A DNA stretch of 44,872 nt from an uncultured Pelagibacteraceae bacterium (GCA_902552805.1 CACDIC010000011.1:1-44872); one strand, 5' to 3'; counted from the first letter of the stretch, positions 18,269 to 27,112 are shown. Notes: generated by a model not told the origin, from the sequence alone. Translations and numbers: made by a program.

Positions 18269-19204
18269 TTTTTTGATATGGTCATCACCTTTCTCAATCC
18301 TATTTTTTCCAATTCTAGTTTCACCTTGACCCATCGTATATTGCCAGCTTGGAAAATATTGTTTAAATCCTTTGTAATATTTTCTAATAGTTGGGCAATC
18401 ATTGTAAGATAGTATAAAACCTCCCTGATGTTTTTTTAACATATCCCTTAATTTTTCATGTGGGAAATCTTTATGATGAACTGGAATATTTCTCATTGGG
18501 TAAACTCCTTTAAACATTTTAGAGTCTGAACCAATATAATAAGGAGGATCGCAGTACAAAAAATCATTTTTATGTTTTTTTAAAACTTTTTCAAAATCTC
18601 CATGTTTCACAGACAATTTTCCAGGTTTGAAGTTTCTGATTTTTTCTAACATTGCCTGGTATTTTTTTTTGCTTAAATAAATTTCTGATGTCCATCCCAT
18701 AAACCCTGGACCGTAAGATAAATTAAAATTATACACGTAATAAACTGCTAAAGTAAGTGGATCTAATTTAACTTCTTTTTTCCAGACCTTGTTTAAGATT
18801 TTCCTTATTCTCTCAAATTCTGAAAAAGTAGGTTTAAGTTTATTTAATCTTTTAAAAAGTATTTCAGGTTTTTTAATTTGAAAATTCCAGTAATTACAAA
18901 GAATATCAAAAATATCATAACCAACTACATTAAGTCCTAAAACTTTACTCATTGCTATTTCAATAGAACCACCACCGAAAAATGGGGAAACTACTTTTTT
19001 AACATTGTTTGGTAATAATTCAAAAACATGTCCGACAGCTAAAGATTTTCCTCCAGCGTATCTAATTGTTGATAAAGCAACTCTTTTGTATTTATTCTGG
19101 CTTTTGCTATTTTTACTTATAATAGACCTTAAAAAAATTTCTTTTTTTTCTTTTAAATTTAATGATTTATTTTTATTAAATAATTCTAGTTGCTGATTCT
19201 GCAT
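18224..19204 (-). CDS. D12-class (Dam-type) DNA N6-adenine methyltransferase
   Basis: A 326-residue SAM-dependent adenine methyltransferase. Near the N terminus are RYAGGKS, the class D12 opening motif, and SPFFGGGSIE (motif I, around residue 74-83). The catalytic motif IV reads DPPY at 219-222, after a target-recognition region of about 120 residues containing NLSYGPGFMGW. I chose the ATG at 19204 (MQNQQLEL); an upstream ATG at 19252 would add 16 residues and overlap the start of the divergent 38-residue gene. The recognition sequence cannot be read. Its partner is the convergent GIY-YIG-like gene. Between groEL and typA this looks like an accessory insertion. Confidence 0.85.
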   Translation of the reverse strand: MQNQQLELFNKNKSLNLKEKKEIFLRSIISKNSKSQNKYKRVALSTIRYAGGKSLAVGHVFELLPNNVKKVVSPFFGGGSIEIAMSKVLGLNVVGYDIFDILCNYWNFQIKKPEILFKRLNKLKPTFSEFERIRKILNKVWKKEVKLDPLTLAVYYVYNFNLSYGPGFMGWTSEIYLSKKKYQAMLEKIRNFKPGKLSVKHGDFEKVLKKHKNDFLYCDPPYYIGSDSKMFKGVYPMRNIPVHHKDFPHEKLRDMLKKHQGGFILSYNDCPTIRKYYKGFKQYFPSWQYTMGQGETRIGKNRIEKGDDHIKKSHEIIIFAPPKMRN

Positions 19205-19245
19205 ATATAAATATAACACATCATTGTTTATAAAAACTTGCGATA

Positions 19246-19362
19246 ATGTCAAAAAGATATAGTGGAAAATCGTTTAAAGACTCTAGTGTCAAAAAAAAAC
19301 CTAAATTAAGTTTTAAAGAAAAAAGAAAACTTAAACGCGAAAAGCGAAAAAATTCGAATTAA
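19246..19362 (+). CDS. 38-residue highly basic small protein
   Basis: A short open frame starting MSKRYSGKSFKDSSVKKK and ending in a run of alternating Lys, Arg and Glu (KEKRKLKREKRKNSN). It is about half lysine and arginine, with no membrane segment or signal peptide. The composition suggests a nucleic-acid- or ribosome-associated peptide. That it lies immediately upstream of typA, a ribosome-binding GTPase, on the same strand with an 85-base gap fits this but proves nothing. I have an impression that similar peptides occur in other SAR11 genomes but cannot verify it. It may be a chance frame; basic composition alone is common in A-rich DNA. Confidence 0.5.
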   Translation: MSKRYSGKSFKDSSVKKKPKLSFKEKRKLKREKRKNSN

Positions 19363-19447
19363 AAAAAAAATACTTAATTTATTCAAGCCTAGTATGAGTT
19401 TTTTTAAGTTTTCAAAAGTGTTTAAATATGTATAAGAACCCAGATTT

Positions 19448-21274
19448 ATGAATAATACTATAAGAAACATCACCATAATTGCCCATGTTGATCATGGTAA
19501 GACAACCCTAATTGATAATTTAATGAAGCAAAGTGGTTCATTTAGAGAAAATGAGGTTGTTGATGAAAGGCTGATGGACTCTGGAGAATTAGAAAAAGAA
19601 AGAGGAATTACAATATTAGCTAAACCTGCCTCGATTAATTGGAAAGATTCTAGAATAAATATAATTGATACCCCCGGCCACAGAGATTTTGCTGCTGAAG
19701 TTGAAAGAGTACTTAGTATGGCTGATGGAGCATTATTACTAATAGACTCTGCTGAAGGTGTGATGCCTCAAACTAAATTCGTTTTAGCAAAAGCATTAAA
19801 ACAAGGTTTAAAGCCAATTGTGGTTATAAATAAATTAGATAAATCAGATCAAAGAGCTAATGAAGTTCTAGATGAAACATTCGACTTATTTGTAAGCTTA
19901 GATGCTAATGAAGACCAACTCGATTTCCCAGTTTTATATGCAAGTGGAAGATCTGGATGGGCTGATCATGAAGTTGATGGCCCAAGAGAGAACCTTAATC
20001 CACTTTTAGATAAAATCATAGACCATGTTAAGCCAGCAGAATTAGACAAATCAAAACCTTTTGCTATGCTCTCTACACTTCTTTATGCTGATAGTTTCTT
20101 AGGAAGAAGTTTAGTCGGTAGAATTTCACAAGGAACCGCAAAAGCTAATCAAGCAATTAAGGCAATCAATTTAAAAGGAGAGAAAGTTGATGAAGGAAGA
20201 TTAACTAAAATTTTTAGATATGAAGGAACTAAAAAAGTTCCAATTGAGGTTGGTGAAGCTGGAGATATTGTAGTTGTTGCCGGTTTAGAAAAAGCTAACG
20301 TTGCAGATACTATTTGTGATCTTGAGGTTAACGAGCCAATAGAAGCCACTCCTATAGATCCTCCAACTATGTCAATTACAATTACTGTAAATACATCTCC
20401 TTTAGCTGGCACAGAAGGTAAAAAACTTACAAGTACACAGATTAGAGATCGATTAGTTCAAGAGGCACAAAATAACGTTGGAATTACATTCACTGAAAAT
20501 GAGGGAAATGACTCTTTTGTGGTTAGTGGTCGTGGTGAATTAATGTTGGAAATTTTACTTACTCAAATGAGAAGAGAAGGTTTTGAAATGACTGTGAGCC
20601 CTCCAAAAGTTCTTTATAAAAAAGATGAAAACGGAAATAAACTTGAGCCAATAGAAGAAATTACTATGGATCTTGATGAGGAACATTCATCAAAAATAAT
20701 TGATTCAATGAATAGAAGAAAAGGTAAATTAATAGAATTAAAAGACACTGGTAAAAATAAAAAGAGACTTATATTTCATGCACCAACAAGAGGTTTGATG
20801 GGATATACAAGTAGATTTTTAACGCTGACAAAAGGAAATGGTGTCATCAATAGAATTTTTCATGAATATGGTCCATTTGAAGGGGAAATGGAGGGCAGAA
20901 GAAATGGTGCTCTTATTTCTATGGAACAAGGAAAGGCAGTTGCTTTTGCAATCTTTAATTTACAGGCAAGAGGAGAAATGTTTGTAACTCATAACGATCC
21001 TGTTTATCCGGGAATGATTGTAGGTCTATCACCTAAGCCAGGAGATATGATTATTAATGTTATGAAGGGTAAAAAATTAACAAATATGAGAACGCAAGGT
21101 ACTGATGAAAATGTTGTCTTAACTCCAGTTAGAAAAATGTCAATTGCTGAACAACTAAGTATGTTAAATACTGATGAGGCTTTAGAAATTACTCCTGAGT
21201 CTTGTAGATTAAGAAAAGCTATTCTTGATCCTCATGAAAGAAAAAGAAGTGAAAAATCAGGCGCTGCTGCCTAA
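19448..21274 (+). CDS. typA: Ribosome-associated GTPase TypA/BipA
   Basis: TypA is a translational GTPase of the EF-G family that helps ribosome assembly and stress adaptation. The 608-residue length is normal. G1 is AHVDHGKTTL near residues 13-22, the G2 region is ERGITILAKPAS, G3 is DTPGHRDF, and G4 is NKLDK. SGRGELMLEIL marks the EF-G-like domain, and the C-terminal TypA domain contains THNDPVYPGMIVG. The stop shares the four bases CTAA with the stop of the convergent membrane-protein gene. No Shine-Dalgarno sequence is obvious. Confidence 0.97.
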   Translation: MNNTIRNITIIAHVDHGKTTLIDNLMKQSGSFRENEVVDERLMDSGELEKERGITILAKPASINWKDSRINIIDTPGHRDFAAEVERVLSMADGALLLIDSAEGVMPQTKFVLAKALKQGLKPIVVINKLDKSDQRANEVLDETFDLFVSLDANEDQLDFPVLYASGRSGWADHEVDGPRENLNPLLDKIIDHVKPAELDKSKPFAMLSTLLYADSFLGRSLVGRISQGTAKANQAIKAINLKGEKVDEGRLTKIFRYEGTKKVPIEVGEAGDIVVVAGLEKANVADTICDLEVNEPIEATPIDPPTMSITITVNTSPLAGTEGKKLTSTQIRDRLVQEAQNNVGITFTENEGNDSFVVSGRGELMLEILLTQMRREGFEMTVSPPKVLYKKDENGNKLEPIEEITMDLDEEHSSKIIDSMNRRKGKLIELKDTGKNKKRLIFHAPTRGLMGYTSRFLTLTKGNGVINRIFHEYGPFEGEMEGRRNGALISMEQGKAVAFAIFNLQARGEMFVTHNDPVYPGMIVGLSPKPGDMIINVMKGKKLTNMRTQGTDENVVLTPVRKMSIAEQLSMLNTDEALEITPESCRLRKAILDPHERKRSEKSGAAA

Positions 21275-21918
21275 TCAAAAATTTTATCAACTAAAAATAA
21301 ACCTAGAGCAACGCACGGACCAATACCAAAAGCGAATAAAAGAGTTCCAACCCCTACTGTTCCACCTAAATACCAACCAATACTTACAACAGAAATCTCT
21401 AAAAAAGCTCTAACAGTTGCCACTGGTAAGTTAGTTACTTTTTGTAAACCAATCATTAATCCATCTCTTGGTCCTGCACCAAGATTAGAAACTAAATAAA
21501 TGCCCCCACCTATTCCAACCATCATTACAGAAATTACTGCTAGGATTAATTGATTAAGATAATTAGACGGGGTTGGTACAAACTTAATACAAAGATCAAT
21601 CATAAAGGCTATAATTAAGGCATTAAATATTGTGCCCATTCCTGGTTTTTGGCCCAAAGGTATCCACAAAATTAAAACAGCAATACTTATTAAAAGAGTA
21701 ATTGTTCCAATACTTAAGTTAACATTTAAGGAAATACCTTGAGCTAAAACACTCCACGGAGAAGCGCCTGTAAAGGAAACAATTAATAACCCTTCACCAA
21801 GACCAAACAACGTCAGACCAAAGCATAAAAAAAAGAAAGTGGAAAATTTTGGTTTAAAATTATATGGCTCGTCAGAACTCCAATTAACTTTTGGTATTTT
21901 CTTTATTTTTAAAAACAT
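21271..21918 (-). CDS. YczE/YyaS/YitT-family membrane protein
   Basis: A 215-residue inner-membrane protein with about five to six hydrophobic helices. Motifs such as GASPWSVLAQGIS, and GIGGGIYLVSNLGAGPRDGLMIG are those of the YczE family (COG2364), which has no settled function; Bacillus YczE affects lipopeptide production. The repeat of a G-A-[SG]-P-x-D/S-[VG]-L pattern in the two halves suggests an internal duplication. It converges on typA with a four-base overlap and diverges from a secreted protein gene over 50 bases. Confidence 0.8.
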   Translation of the reverse strand: MFLKIKKIPKVNWSSDEPYNFKPKFSTFFFLCFGLTLFGLGEGLLIVSFTGASPWSVLAQGISLNVNLSIGTITLLISIAVLILWIPLGQKPGMGTIFNALIIAFMIDLCIKFVPTPSNYLNQLILAVISVMMVGIGGGIYLVSNLGAGPRDGLMIGLQKVTNLPVATVRAFLEISVVSIGWYLGGTVGVGTLLFAFGIGPCVALGLFLVDKIFD

Positions 21919-21968
21919 CTTAATAAGTTATTTCTATTATAGTTAAAGTCCACTAATGTAATTGCCAA

Positions 21969-22649
21969 ATGAAAAAATTTATAGCCATCTTATTTATTGT
22001 AATTTTTCCAGTTATTTCCATGGCACATATGGGTCACTACAATAAATATAACAAAATTGAAATGGAGATTTTTAGAAATGGTGAATTAATTGGATACAAT
22101 TATTATTTTTTTGAGAGAAATGGTGAAGAAACTATTATTACAAATCAATTTAAATTTTCTGTTGATCTATTAGGAGCTACAATTTTTCAGGTTGAGTCAT
22201 ATGGTGAAGAAAAATATATCAAAGATCAGTTGATATCTTTTAATTCTAAAACTCTTCAAAATGATAAAGAAAAATTTGTAAATTTAGAATTGAATAAAAA
22301 AAGTAAAAAATATGATATCAAGGGCTCCTCATTCAATGGCGAAGCAACAACTAATAACGTTATTGGAAATTGGTGGAATCATAAAATTTTACAAGCAGGA
22401 TCTCAAATAAGCCCAATATCTGGAAGTATTAAAGAACAGGTTGTTAGTTTTATAGGAAAAGAAAAAATTGATCTTTATGGAAAAATTTATGATGCTGATC
22501 ATTTTACACTTAAATCTAAAGATATGAATATTCCTAAAGATAAACGATTAGACTTTAATATTTGGTACGATCAAGAAAATTTAAGAATTTTAAAAGTGAC
22601 TTATTCCAGGATAGGTAATTGGGAGTACAGATTAAAAAGCTTTGAATAA
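21969..22649 (+). CDS. Secreted DUF6134-like protein
   Basis: A 226-residue protein with a clear N-terminal signal peptide (MKKFIAILFIVIFPVISMA, cleavage after residue 19), so probably periplasmic. The body is a beta-rich pattern starting IEMEIFRNGELIGYN, resembling the DUF6134 family, whose members share a 'V-x-R-N-G-x-x-I-G' opening and a WW-x-x-x-[IL]-L-x segment (here NWWNHKILQ). Function unknown. It diverges from the YczE-like gene and its stop is one base from that of the convergent FAD oxidoreductase. Family assignment is from memory of the pattern. Confidence 0.6.
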   Translation: MKKFIAILFIVIFPVISMAHMGHYNKYNKIEMEIFRNGELIGYNYYFFERNGEETIITNQFKFSVDLLGATIFQVESYGEEKYIKDQLISFNSKTLQNDKEKFVNLELNKKSKKYDIKGSSFNGEATTNNVIGNWWNHKILQAGSQISPISGSIKEQVVSFIGKEKIDLYGKIYDADHFTLKSKDMNIPKDKRLDFNIWYDQENLRILKVTYSRIGNWEYRLKSFE

Positions 22650-22650
22650 T

Positions 22651-23622
22651 TTATCTTGAAATTTTCTTAAATAAGTCCTGTGCACTTATCCATCCTGACT
22701 CTAGTCTTGGTCCTACAAACCAATCACCACAGACACCTATTTTTTTCTTTGGATCCCAATAACTTTTAATTTTGAAAGGTTTTGAATTGGAAGAATATTT
22801 CCAACCATGATTAAGAGAGAAGTTTATTTTCGTTTTTTTAATATTTGAAAGTTGAAAGAACTTATCAATCATAACTTTTGAATTCTCTTTCTTATTATTT
22901 TTATTTTGATTAATTTTTTTATTTGCCCACTTAAATGTACTTTGAAGAGTCCATAAATCATATTTTGATTTAAATCTTTTTTTTGAATTTTCATTACCAG
23001 CCCAACCAAGAATTGGATCTTCAAAAAGATAGCTACTATTTGATTTATTGTTTTTTTTTATAGCAATCATAGTAGTTATATTTGCATCCATTTTAATTGA
23101 TTTTTTTAAAAAAGAATTATTTATGAATCTTTTAGAGAGTTTTTTTAATTGTGGAAAAGGACAGGTTAAAATAATATTTTTAAAAGATCTCAGTTTTCCA
23201 TCAGCAAATGATAAATGCCAAAGTTTGTTTTTATAATGAATTTTTTTTAATTCACTTTGATAGTTACAATTGATTTTTTTTAATAAGTACTTGCTAATAT
23301 CATTGTTTCCATTTTTACCTATAATTTTCAGATGTTTTTTATTTTCTTTTTTTTTGGAGTTAAGAAAAATGTGTTTACCACCCCAAACCTTTAAAATTCT
23401 TTTTTTAATTAAATCTTTGGTAAATTTTTTAAATTCTGGGGTTTTTGGCGAAAAGTATTGAGTGCCATGATCAAAGCCTATATTGCCTTTCATTCTTTTG
23501 AAAGATGCACGTCCTCCTGGACCTCTCGCTTTATCAAATAGGATTACTGAATTTTTTTTATTAAGAAGATTCGCAATTGTAGCTCCAGAAATACCTGAGC
23601 CGATTACGCAAAATTCACTCAT
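22651..23622 (-). CDS. FAD-dependent oxidoreductase (renalase-like amine oxidase family)
   Basis: A 323-residue flavoprotein. The N terminus is a Rossmann fold with CVIGSGISGATIA at 5-17, followed by LFDKARGPGGRASFKR and DHGTQYFSPK. These are typical of the COG3380/renalase group of FAD oxidases. The C-terminal FAD contact is WDPKKKIGVCGDWFVG, then RLESGWISAQDL. Substrate unknown. The start codon overlaps the pmbA stop by four bases, so it is the third gene of the tldD-pmbA message. Confidence 0.82.
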   Translation of the reverse strand: MSEFCVIGSGISGATIANLLNKKNSVILFDKARGPGGRASFKRMKGNIGFDHGTQYFSPKTPEFKKFTKDLIKKRILKVWGGKHIFLNSKKKENKKHLKIIGKNGNNDISKYLLKKINCNYQSELKKIHYKNKLWHLSFADGKLRSFKNIILTCPFPQLKKLSKRFINNSFLKKSIKMDANITTMIAIKKNNKSNSSYLFEDPILGWAGNENSKKRFKSKYDLWTLQSTFKWANKKINQNKNNKKENSKVMIDKFFQLSNIKKTKINFSLNHGWKYSSNSKPFKIKSYWDPKKKIGVCGDWFVGPRLESGWISAQDLFKKISR

Positions 23623-24935
23623 TTACCAGCAACAACCATTCCCTCAATCATCATGGTTGGTGAATTGGTTGAATATTTAAATTCTAAATCATTTGCGAGA
23701 GTAATATTCTTAAACATGTCTTTAAAATTACCTGCAATAGTAATTTCATTTATAGGATACTTAAACTCTCCGTTTTCCACTAAAAAACCTGTTGCACCTA
23801 CAGAATAATCACCAGTTACAATATTACTTCCGTGTCCTATAGTTTCTGTAATATAGAGACTTTTTGATTTTGAATTCAATAAATCTTTAAAACTAATATT
23901 TCCATTTTCAAAATAAAGATTGCTTGTCCCTCCACATCTTCCATTTGATTTAAGGTTTAATTTTTTTCCATTGTAAGTATCAATCAAATAATGTTTTAAA
24001 ATTCCTTGGTCTACTAATTTAAGAGTATCAGTTTTAACCCCCTCGCTATCAAAATTTCTTGAGCCTAAACCTTTGAGTATATCCGGTTTATCTAAGACAT
24101 TAATTTTATCAGAAAAAATTTTTTGGTTAACTTTATCTTTTAAAAAAGAGGTTCCTCTTGATATCGCTGATGATGAAATCGCACTTGCAAAAGTACTTAG
24201 TATTCCCTTGGCAATTCTTTTGTCAAAAATTATAGCAATTTTTTCACTACCTATTTTTTTGGGGCTTAATTTTCTAATTGTTTGATCAGCAGCTTGTTTA
24301 CCTAATTCTCCTGCGTCATCCAAGTCTTTCAGGAAACATTTACTAGAATATTCATAATCTCTCTCCATACTTTTTTCATCTTTGGCAACTGTGACGCTCG
24401 AAGCTGTAAACGAAGATGTTTTGTAGCCAGCACAAAAACCTTCACTATTGGCTAAAATAAAATTTGATTTATTTTGAGTAAAACTAGATTCTGTATTAAC
24501 AATCTTTTTATCATTGGAAGCAGCAGATTCTAATTTTTTCAAATAATCTATTTTTTGATCGTTTTCTATATGGGTATCGTCATAAAGATCTAAATCCTTA
24601 ACTTCTTTGGCCAATAAATCTTTATCTGGTAATGAATTAAATTCATCTTCAGGAGTATTTTTTGTTGTTTCAACACATTTTTCAATCAAAATGTTTAGAT
24701 TATCATCAAGTAAATTAGAAGAAGATATTGATGACTTTTTTTTTCCAATGTAAGTGGTAATGCTTATTCCAAGATCATCTGATCTATTAGACTCGTCTAG
24801 TTTTTTATTTCTAAAATTAACAGTTTCAGATACAGAGTTATTAACAATCACACTGGACTCGGTTGCGCCTAATTTCTTAGCTAAACCTAAACAATATGAT
24901 GCTTTTTTTTCTAAAAATTCTTGATCTTTGACCAT
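23619..24935 (-). CDS. pmbA: TldE/PmbA family metalloprotease-complex subunit
   Basis: PmbA (TldE) forms a heterodimer with TldD that degrades unfolded peptides and, in enterobacteria, matures microcin B17. The 438-residue protein has the two-domain layout of the family, with the C-terminal stretch GHGSNIVTGDYSVGATGFLVENG as its recognisable core (two parts: GHGSNIVTGDYSVG and GATGFLVENGE). It lacks the HEXXXH zinc motif, as expected for the non-catalytic partner. Its start follows directly on the tldD stop with no gap, and its end overlaps the FAD oxidoreductase by four bases. Confidence 0.93.
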   Translation of the reverse strand: MVKDQEFLEKKASYCLGLAKKLGATESSVIVNNSVSETVNFRNKKLDESNRSDDLGISITTYIGKKKSSISSSNLLDDNLNILIEKCVETTKNTPEDEFNSLPDKDLLAKEVKDLDLYDDTHIENDQKIDYLKKLESAASNDKKIVNTESSFTQNKSNFILANSEGFCAGYKTSSFTASSVTVAKDEKSMERDYEYSSKCFLKDLDDAGELGKQAADQTIRKLSPKKIGSEKIAIIFDKRIAKGILSTFASAISSSAISRGTSFLKDKVNQKIFSDKINVLDKPDILKGLGSRNFDSEGVKTDTLKLVDQGILKHYLIDTYNGKKLNLKSNGRCGGTSNLYFENGNISFKDLLNSKSKSLYITETIGHGSNIVTGDYSVGATGFLVENGEFKYPINEITIAGNFKDMFKNITLANDLEFKYSTNSPTMMIEGMVVAGK

Positions 24936-26357
24936 TTAAAGTTTTGTGCCACCAACAGTCATCTTATTAATTAGTATAGATGGTTGAGCAACGCCTACGG
25001 GAACACCCTGGCCAGCTTTTCCACATGTTCCAATACCAGGATCCATCATCATGTCATTCCCAACCATAGAAACTTCTTTTAAAATTGAAGGGCCATCTCC
25101 AATAAGTGTCGCGCCTTTAATTGGAGATCCAATTTTACCATTAACAATCTCATAAGCTTCAGTACAATTGAATACAAATTTTCCAGAGGTAATATCAACC
25201 TGTCCGCCACCAAAACTCACAGCAAAAATACCTTTATCGACAGCTTTAATCATCTCATCTTGAGTCTGATTACCACTCAGCATCATCGTATTTCTCATTC
25301 TTGGAAGAACAATATGTCTATAGTTTTCTCTTCTTCCACTACCAGTAGATTTGGTTTTCATTAAACGAGCGTTTAGACGATCTTGCATAAAATTTTTTAA
25401 AATCCCATTCTCAATTAAAACAGTTTTTTCTGTCGGGGTTCCCTCATCATCAATCGTAAGACTGCCTCTTCTGTTATCAATAGTACCATCATCAACAATT
25501 GTAACTCCCTCACTTGCAACTTTTTGGCCCATTAAATTATGAAAAGCTGAGGTTTTTTTTCTGTTAAAATCCCCTTCTAAACCATGACCAACAGCCTCAT
25601 GAATTAATATTGCCGGCCAACCAGGTCCTAGCACAACTTTCATTTCACCAGCTGGTGCAGGTTTACTTTCTAAATTTACCGAAGCTATTCTCAAAGCCTC
25701 ATCACAAACGCTTTTCCAGTTATCATCTTTTAAATAAGAGTCATAAGATTGTCTTCCCCCAACACCATACACACCCGTCTCTTTTCTTCCATTTTTCTCA
25801 AGCATAACGGATACATTGAATCTTATTAAGGGACGAACATCAGTTAAAGTTTCTCCACCAGATCTAATTATTTCAACCGATTTTTGTTCTCCCAAAAAAT
25901 TAGCAGTAACTTGTTTAATGTTGTCATTTTTTGAACGCAAATAATTATTTACTTCATTAAGTATTTTAATTTTTTCATTAAGAGATTTTTGTTCAATAGG
26001 GTTGATGTGCTCATAATATTTCTTATTAGATTTAGGAATTTCATGATTATAGGTACCTTTGACAGATTTAAGTGTCGATTTTAAATTTTCTGAAGATTGC
26101 TTTAAGGAGTTTTTTGAAATTTCATTAGAGTGAGAATAAGCAACTACTTCATCAGAGATAGCTCTAAACCCAAATCCTAAATCTGAATTATAACTAGAAT
26201 TTTTTATCTTATTATCATCTAGTAAAATTGACTCAGATTTAGAATTTTCTAAGTACAACTCACCATCATCACATTTTTGAAGAGTATCCGAAATAATATT
26301 TTCAGCCTCACTTCTTGATAGGTCAGATTTTTCAAAGAAATTACTCATAGAAGACAT
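24936..26357 (-). CDS. tldD: Metalloprotease TldD
   Basis: TldD is the zinc-bearing catalytic half of the TldD-PmbA protease. The 473-residue protein has the HEXXXH motif as HEAVGH at 253-258, followed by GLEGD, and the C-terminal GKAGQGVPVGVAQPSILI segment with a nearby Cys that belongs to the zinc site. An inner Met at residue 4 could also be the start. It opens the operon tldD-pmbA-FAD oxidoreductase. No microcin or modified-peptide gene is visible nearby, so the target is likely general peptide turnover or an unlinked peptide. Confidence 0.95.
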   Translation of the reverse strand: MSSMSNFFEKSDLSRSEAENIISDTLQKCDDGELYLENSKSESILLDDNKIKNSSYNSDLGFGFRAISDEVVAYSHSNEISKNSLKQSSENLKSTLKSVKGTYNHEIPKSNKKYYEHINPIEQKSLNEKIKILNEVNNYLRSKNDNIKQVTANFLGEQKSVEIIRSGGETLTDVRPLIRFNVSVMLEKNGRKETGVYGVGGRQSYDSYLKDDNWKSVCDEALRIASVNLESKPAPAGEMKVVLGPGWPAILIHEAVGHGLEGDFNRKKTSAFHNLMGQKVASEGVTIVDDGTIDNRRGSLTIDDEGTPTEKTVLIENGILKNFMQDRLNARLMKTKSTGSGRRENYRHIVLPRMRNTMMLSGNQTQDEMIKAVDKGIFAVSFGGGQVDITSGKFVFNCTEAYEIVNGKIGSPIKGATLIGDGPSILKEVSMVGNDMMMDPGIGTCGKAGQGVPVGVAQPSILINKMTVGGTKL

Positions 26358-26442
26358 TAAATAGATTGTTTCAAAGATTTTTCAACTAGAGTATTTTACG
26401 CATGTACATATATGGGACAAATTAGTAAGAAAACATCTAATT

Positions 26443-26799
26443 ATGAAAGTTTATTTTAATAATTCTTGTAAAATTTGTAAGGCAGAAATTGATCTCTATA
26501 AGAAGGAAGAAATAGAGGAAATTGATTGGGTTGATATTACAGATAATGAATTAGCAGAACAAGAAACCTCTAAAGATAGTAAACAACTTTTGAGAAGACT
26601 GCATGTCAAAGATGGTGAAAAAGTTATTGGAGGTGCGGAAGCTTTTTTATTATTATGGAAAAAAATGCCAAAATATAAATTTCTTTATAAATTTTTTAAG
26701 TTACCAATCATCTTTAATATATTTTCAATTGTATATGAAATAGTAGCTTTTTTTCTTTACTTAAAAAATAAAAAGCAACTTAAAAAATCTAACTTGTAA
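26443..26799 (+). CDS. DCC-family (DUF393) thiol-disulfide protein
   Basis: A 118-residue protein of the DCC family, thioredoxin-fold proteins named for their D-x-x-C-x-x-C motif. Here the N terminus reads VYFNNSCKICKAEI with Cys9 and Cys12; the usual Asp before the first Cys is replaced by Asn-Ser. GGAEAFLLLWKKMPKYKFLYKF is the second family block (shown as GGAEAFLLLW and PKYKFLYK). The C terminus has one hydrophobic helix and a Lys-rich tail. Role unknown. The last 11 bases overlap the convergent small membrane-protein gene. There is no Shine-Dalgarno sequence before the ATG. Confidence 0.8.
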   Translation: MKVYFNNSCKICKAEIDLYKKEEIEEIDWVDITDNELAEQETSKDSKQLLRRLHVKDGEKVIGGAEAFLLLWKKMPKYKFLYKFFKLPIIFNIFSIVYEIVAFFLYLKNKKQLKKSNL

Positions 26800-27082
26800 A
26801 AAATAATAAAAATTTACTTAATAAAGACATAGAAGATACAAACATCACTAAGACTATTGAGTACATTAATAAAATAATTTTATTCTTTTTTCTTCTTAAT
26901 CTAACAAAGTCCTTATCATCCAAATCAGAGATATCTCTCTCACCAACTACTGGATAATCATACGTAAACCGCCATGTACTATCACCAAGTCTTGGGTCCA
27001 AATTATTAAAATATGTGATCCACGCAATAATGTATCTGAAAATTAAATATAAAATTATTAGAAAGGCAGATCCTAAAAACAT
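26789..27082 (-). CDS. Small two-helix membrane protein, unknown
   Basis: A 97-residue protein with hydrophobic helices at about residues 2-23 and 69-95. A polar, presumably soluble, loop between them contains LDPRLGDSTWRFTYDYPVVGERDISDL and then an Arg/Lys cluster RLRRKKNK (loop quoted as DPRLGDSTWRFTYDYP). I do not recognise the family. By the positive-inside rule the loop end with RLRRKKNK should be cytoplasmic. It is 30 bases downstream of the coiled-coil gene on the same strand, so the two are probably cotranscribed. Confidence 0.65.
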   Translation of the reverse strand: MFLGSAFLIILYLIFRYIIAWITYFNNLDPRLGDSTWRFTYDYPVVGERDISDLDDKDFVRLRRKKNKIILLMYSIVLVMFVSSMSLLSKFLLFFTS

Positions 27083-27112
27083 TACAGATAATACCTAATT
27101 TAATATAAATGT

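Noticed and set aside
20149-20412. Antisense open frame inside typA, and similar frames inside tldD (25351-25542, 25610-25807), pmbA (24073-24285), the purine permease (35727-35945, 35958-36140) and the RND genes (40125-40325, 40473-40727, 40737-41021, 41397-41666, 43131-43418, 43716-43979)
   Set aside because: All are nested in genes with clear family motifs, lack a start context and show no recognisable domains.
21225-21413. Plus-strand frame of 62 codons spanning the typA/YczE junction
   Set aside because: It is out of frame with typA and antisense to the YczE-like gene, and is explained by both.
26412-26459. Fifteen-codon frame (MGQISKKTSNYESLF) overlapping the start of the DCC gene
   Set aside because: It is too short to judge, has no ribosome-binding site and overlaps the better-supported gene. 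A conserved leader peptide cannot be excluded.
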